Part shown: positions 5,267 through 6,285 of the stretch, in pieces
How positions within the stretch are numbered: position 1 is the stretch's first letter
How the letters are laid out: every line of letters starts with the position of its first letter
From: Candidatus Solibacter sp.
GTDB taxonomy: Bacteria > Acidobacteriota > Terriglobia > Bryobacterales > Bryobacteraceae
Direction: 5' to 3'
NCBI GenBank assembly: GCA_017883355.1
Contig: JADGNS010000317.1
Span: 1-6,285, forward strand
DNA: 6,285 nucleotides
The notes under the pieces: model-generated
Told to the model about the DNA's origin: nothing
What the model saw: the letters and a program-made list of their open reading frames with translations, nothing else
The model's database searches: none
Program-made: the position numbers and the translations under genes

Positions 5267-5850
5267 GAACCGCTCAGATCCAGCGCGATACCAAAGAGAC
5301 ACGCATCGCCGGCGCCTTGAAAATCGACGGTCGCGGCCGCTACGACATCTCCACCGGCATCCGTTTCTTCGACCACATGCTGGAGCTGTTCACCAAACAC
5401 GGCGGCTTCGACCTCACCCTCAAGGCCCAGGGCGATCTCGACGTGGACCAGCACCACACCGTGGAAGATGTCGGCATCGTGCTCGGCCAGTTGTTCGCCA
5501 AAGCGTTGGGCGATCGCAAGGGCATCAACCGCGCGGGCTACTTCGTCCTGCCCATGGACGAGACCCTCGCCGTGGTCGCCGTCGATCTCGGTGGTCGCCG
5601 TATCATTAAAAAAAAGGATCGGGTCAAGGTGCGCCTGGTGGGCGACCTGCAAACCGAGCTCGCCGAAGACTTCTTCTCCGGCTTCGTGCATCACGCCGGC
5701 GCCAACCTGCACGCCAAGGTCCTCTATGGCCGCTCCAATCATCACAAGCTGGAAGCCATCTTCAAGTGCTTCGCGCGCGCCATGAAGTTCGCCTGTTCCA
5801 AGGACGCGCGCCTCAAGGATCTCCTTCCCTCCACCAAGGGCCTCTTATGA
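5263..5850 (+). CDS. hisB: Imidazoleglycerol-phosphate dehydratase (monofunctional)
   Basis: HisB dehydrates imidazole glycerol phosphate to imidazole acetol phosphate, using a di-manganese site. The product is 195 aa from ATG 5263, the size of the single-domain enzyme. An in-frame start at 5119 would lie inside the HAD gene. The duplicated metal-binding motifs are present: FFDHMLELFTKHGG (35-48), HHTVED (64-69), HH at 143-144 and HHKLE (160-164), ending in the typical LLPSTKGLL. GGAGG at 5248-5252 lies 10 nt upstream, and the start overlaps the HAD stop as ATGA. Codons for residues about 108-118 coincide with an adapter-like sequence plus A8. The expected family text after DLxGR (usually Pro then a hydrophobic strand) is replaced by RIIKKK, so these residues should not be trusted. 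The spacing from GR to VGDLQTE (13 residues) is still the family norm, and the frame is intact. Confidence 0.93.
   Translation: MRTAQIQRDTKETRIAGALKIDGRGRYDISTGIRFFDHMLELFTKHGGFDLTLKAQGDLDVDQHHTVEDVGIVLGQLFAKALGDRKGINRAGYFVLPMDETLAVVAVDLGGRRIIKKKDRVKVRLVGDLQTELAEDFFSGFVHHAGANLHAKVLYGRSNHHKLEAIFKCFARAMKFACSKDARLKDLLPSTKGLL
5584..5615 (+). other. Illumina P5 adapter-like sequence plus poly-A inside hisB (probable assembly artefact)
   Basis: Bases 5584-5607 (starting GATCTCGGTG, ending CCGTATCATT) equal, over all 24 nt, the reverse complement of the 5' end of the Illumina P5/TruSeq Universal adapter. Eight A follow at once (5608-5615), as seen when reads run past the end of an adapter. On the - strand it encodes the peptide FFNDTATTEI, a known mark of adapter contamination in sequence databases. 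The left part may be native, since codons for DLGGR are expected at this point of hisB. The right part (about 5598-5615) is probably not genomic. Confidence 0.88.
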
Positions 5851-6285
5851 TCGCCATCTTCGATTACGGCGCCGGCAATCTGCGCAGCGTGCAGAACACG
5901 CTCGGCGAACTGGGCTGCGAATACACCCTGGTGCGCGATGCCGCCGGCCTGCTCGCCGCCACCAAAATTCTCCTTCCTGGCGTAGGCCATTTTGGTCAAA
6001 TGGTGCGCGCCCTGGATGCCCTGGAAGTGCGCCAGATACTGATCGAACGTATCCAGGCTGGCGTGCCCTTTCTCGGCATCTGTCTCGGCATGCAGGCGTT
6101 GTTCGATACTAGCGAAGAGGCCCCGGAAGTCCGCGGTCTCGGCATCTACCCCGGCACCGTGCAGCGCTTCCCAATCGGTGCGCGCGTTCCCCATATGGGA
6201 TGGAATGAACTCGAAGTGCGCCCCGCCTCCAAACTCATTCACCATCTCCCCGCCCGCCCCTACGTGTATTTCGCGCACAGCTACT
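5847..6285 (+). CDS. hisH: Imidazole glycerol phosphate synthase, glutaminase subunit HisH (3' end outside window)
   Basis: HisH releases ammonia from glutamine and passes it to HisF, which makes imidazole glycerol phosphate and AICAR. The first 146 codons are present from ATG 5847, out of about 200 in the family. The start overlaps the hisB stop as ATGA. The class I glutamine amidotransferase features seen are FDYGAGNLRSV (5-15), the LPGVGHFG loop (43-50), which shapes the oxyanion hole, and the nucleophile Cys79 in FLGICLGMQ. PHMGWNEL and the final YVYFAHSY block are also typical of HisH. The catalytic His and Glu lie beyond the right edge, so completeness cannot be judged. hisA and hisF would be expected next. 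Confidence 0.95.
   Translation, partial: MIAIFDYGAGNLRSVQNTLGELGCEYTLVRDAAGLLAATKILLPGVGHFGQMVRALDALEVRQILIERIQAGVPFLGICLGMQALFDTSEEAPEVRGLGIYPGTVQRFPIGARVPHMGWNELEVRPASKLIHHLPARPYVYFAHSY

Noticed and set aside
5605..5616. A8 run as a programmed frameshift site in hisB
   Set aside because: The run directly follows an exact adapter match and the frame is continuous across it, so an artefact is the better explanation.

Overview
The window is the start of a histidine biosynthesis operon, read left to right on the + strand, from a GC-rich bacterium. Tight gene packing, C/G-ending codons and the general look of the His proteins suggest an Acidobacteriota (Bryobacter/Solibacter-like) genome. That placement is an impression, not a search result. 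A 24-nt exact match to an Illumina flow-cell adapter inside hisB suggests the sequence comes from a short-read, possibly metagenomic, assembly.

Positions 1-749 hold unrelated material: the C-terminal 56 residues of a membrane protein (ending at 172), a decayed N-terminal piece of a phosphinothricin-type GNAT acetyltransferase (255 to about 391), and a small acyl-CoA-binding protein (450-707). The piece and the small protein happen to share one open frame, so an automatic caller would report a single 150-aa protein.

Positions 733-897 form a complete-looking transcription-attenuation leader. They contain an extended -10 promoter (TGCTATAAT), a 22-codon leader peptide with five His codons in six (HHHHTH), an antiterminator pairing (804-816 with 841-850), and a mutually exclusive intrinsic terminator (846-873, 8-bp GC stem plus six T) just before hisI. 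It has the layout of the enterobacterial hisL attenuator with different sequence, and the promoter position suggests the leader peptide mRNA may be leaderless.

Positions 898-6285 hold hisI, hisG, hisD, hisC, a HAD phosphatase, hisB and the first 146 codons of hisH. All junctions are 4-nt GTGA/ATGA overlaps except hisD-hisC, where a 130-nt gap holds two small hairpins and a CTCTGCG heptad repeat. Pathway steps covered: HisG (PRPP + ATP), HisI (PR-AMP cyclohydrolase, without a fused HisE domain), HisH (glutaminase of IGP synthase), HisB (IGP dehydratase only), HisC (transaminase), the HAD protein (candidate histidinol-phosphate phosphatase) and HisD (last two oxidations). hisA, hisF and hisE are not in view and are likely downstream or elsewhere. 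The most notable items are the attenuator, the HAD gene filling the HolPase slot, and the adapter artefact that makes part of hisB untrustworthy.
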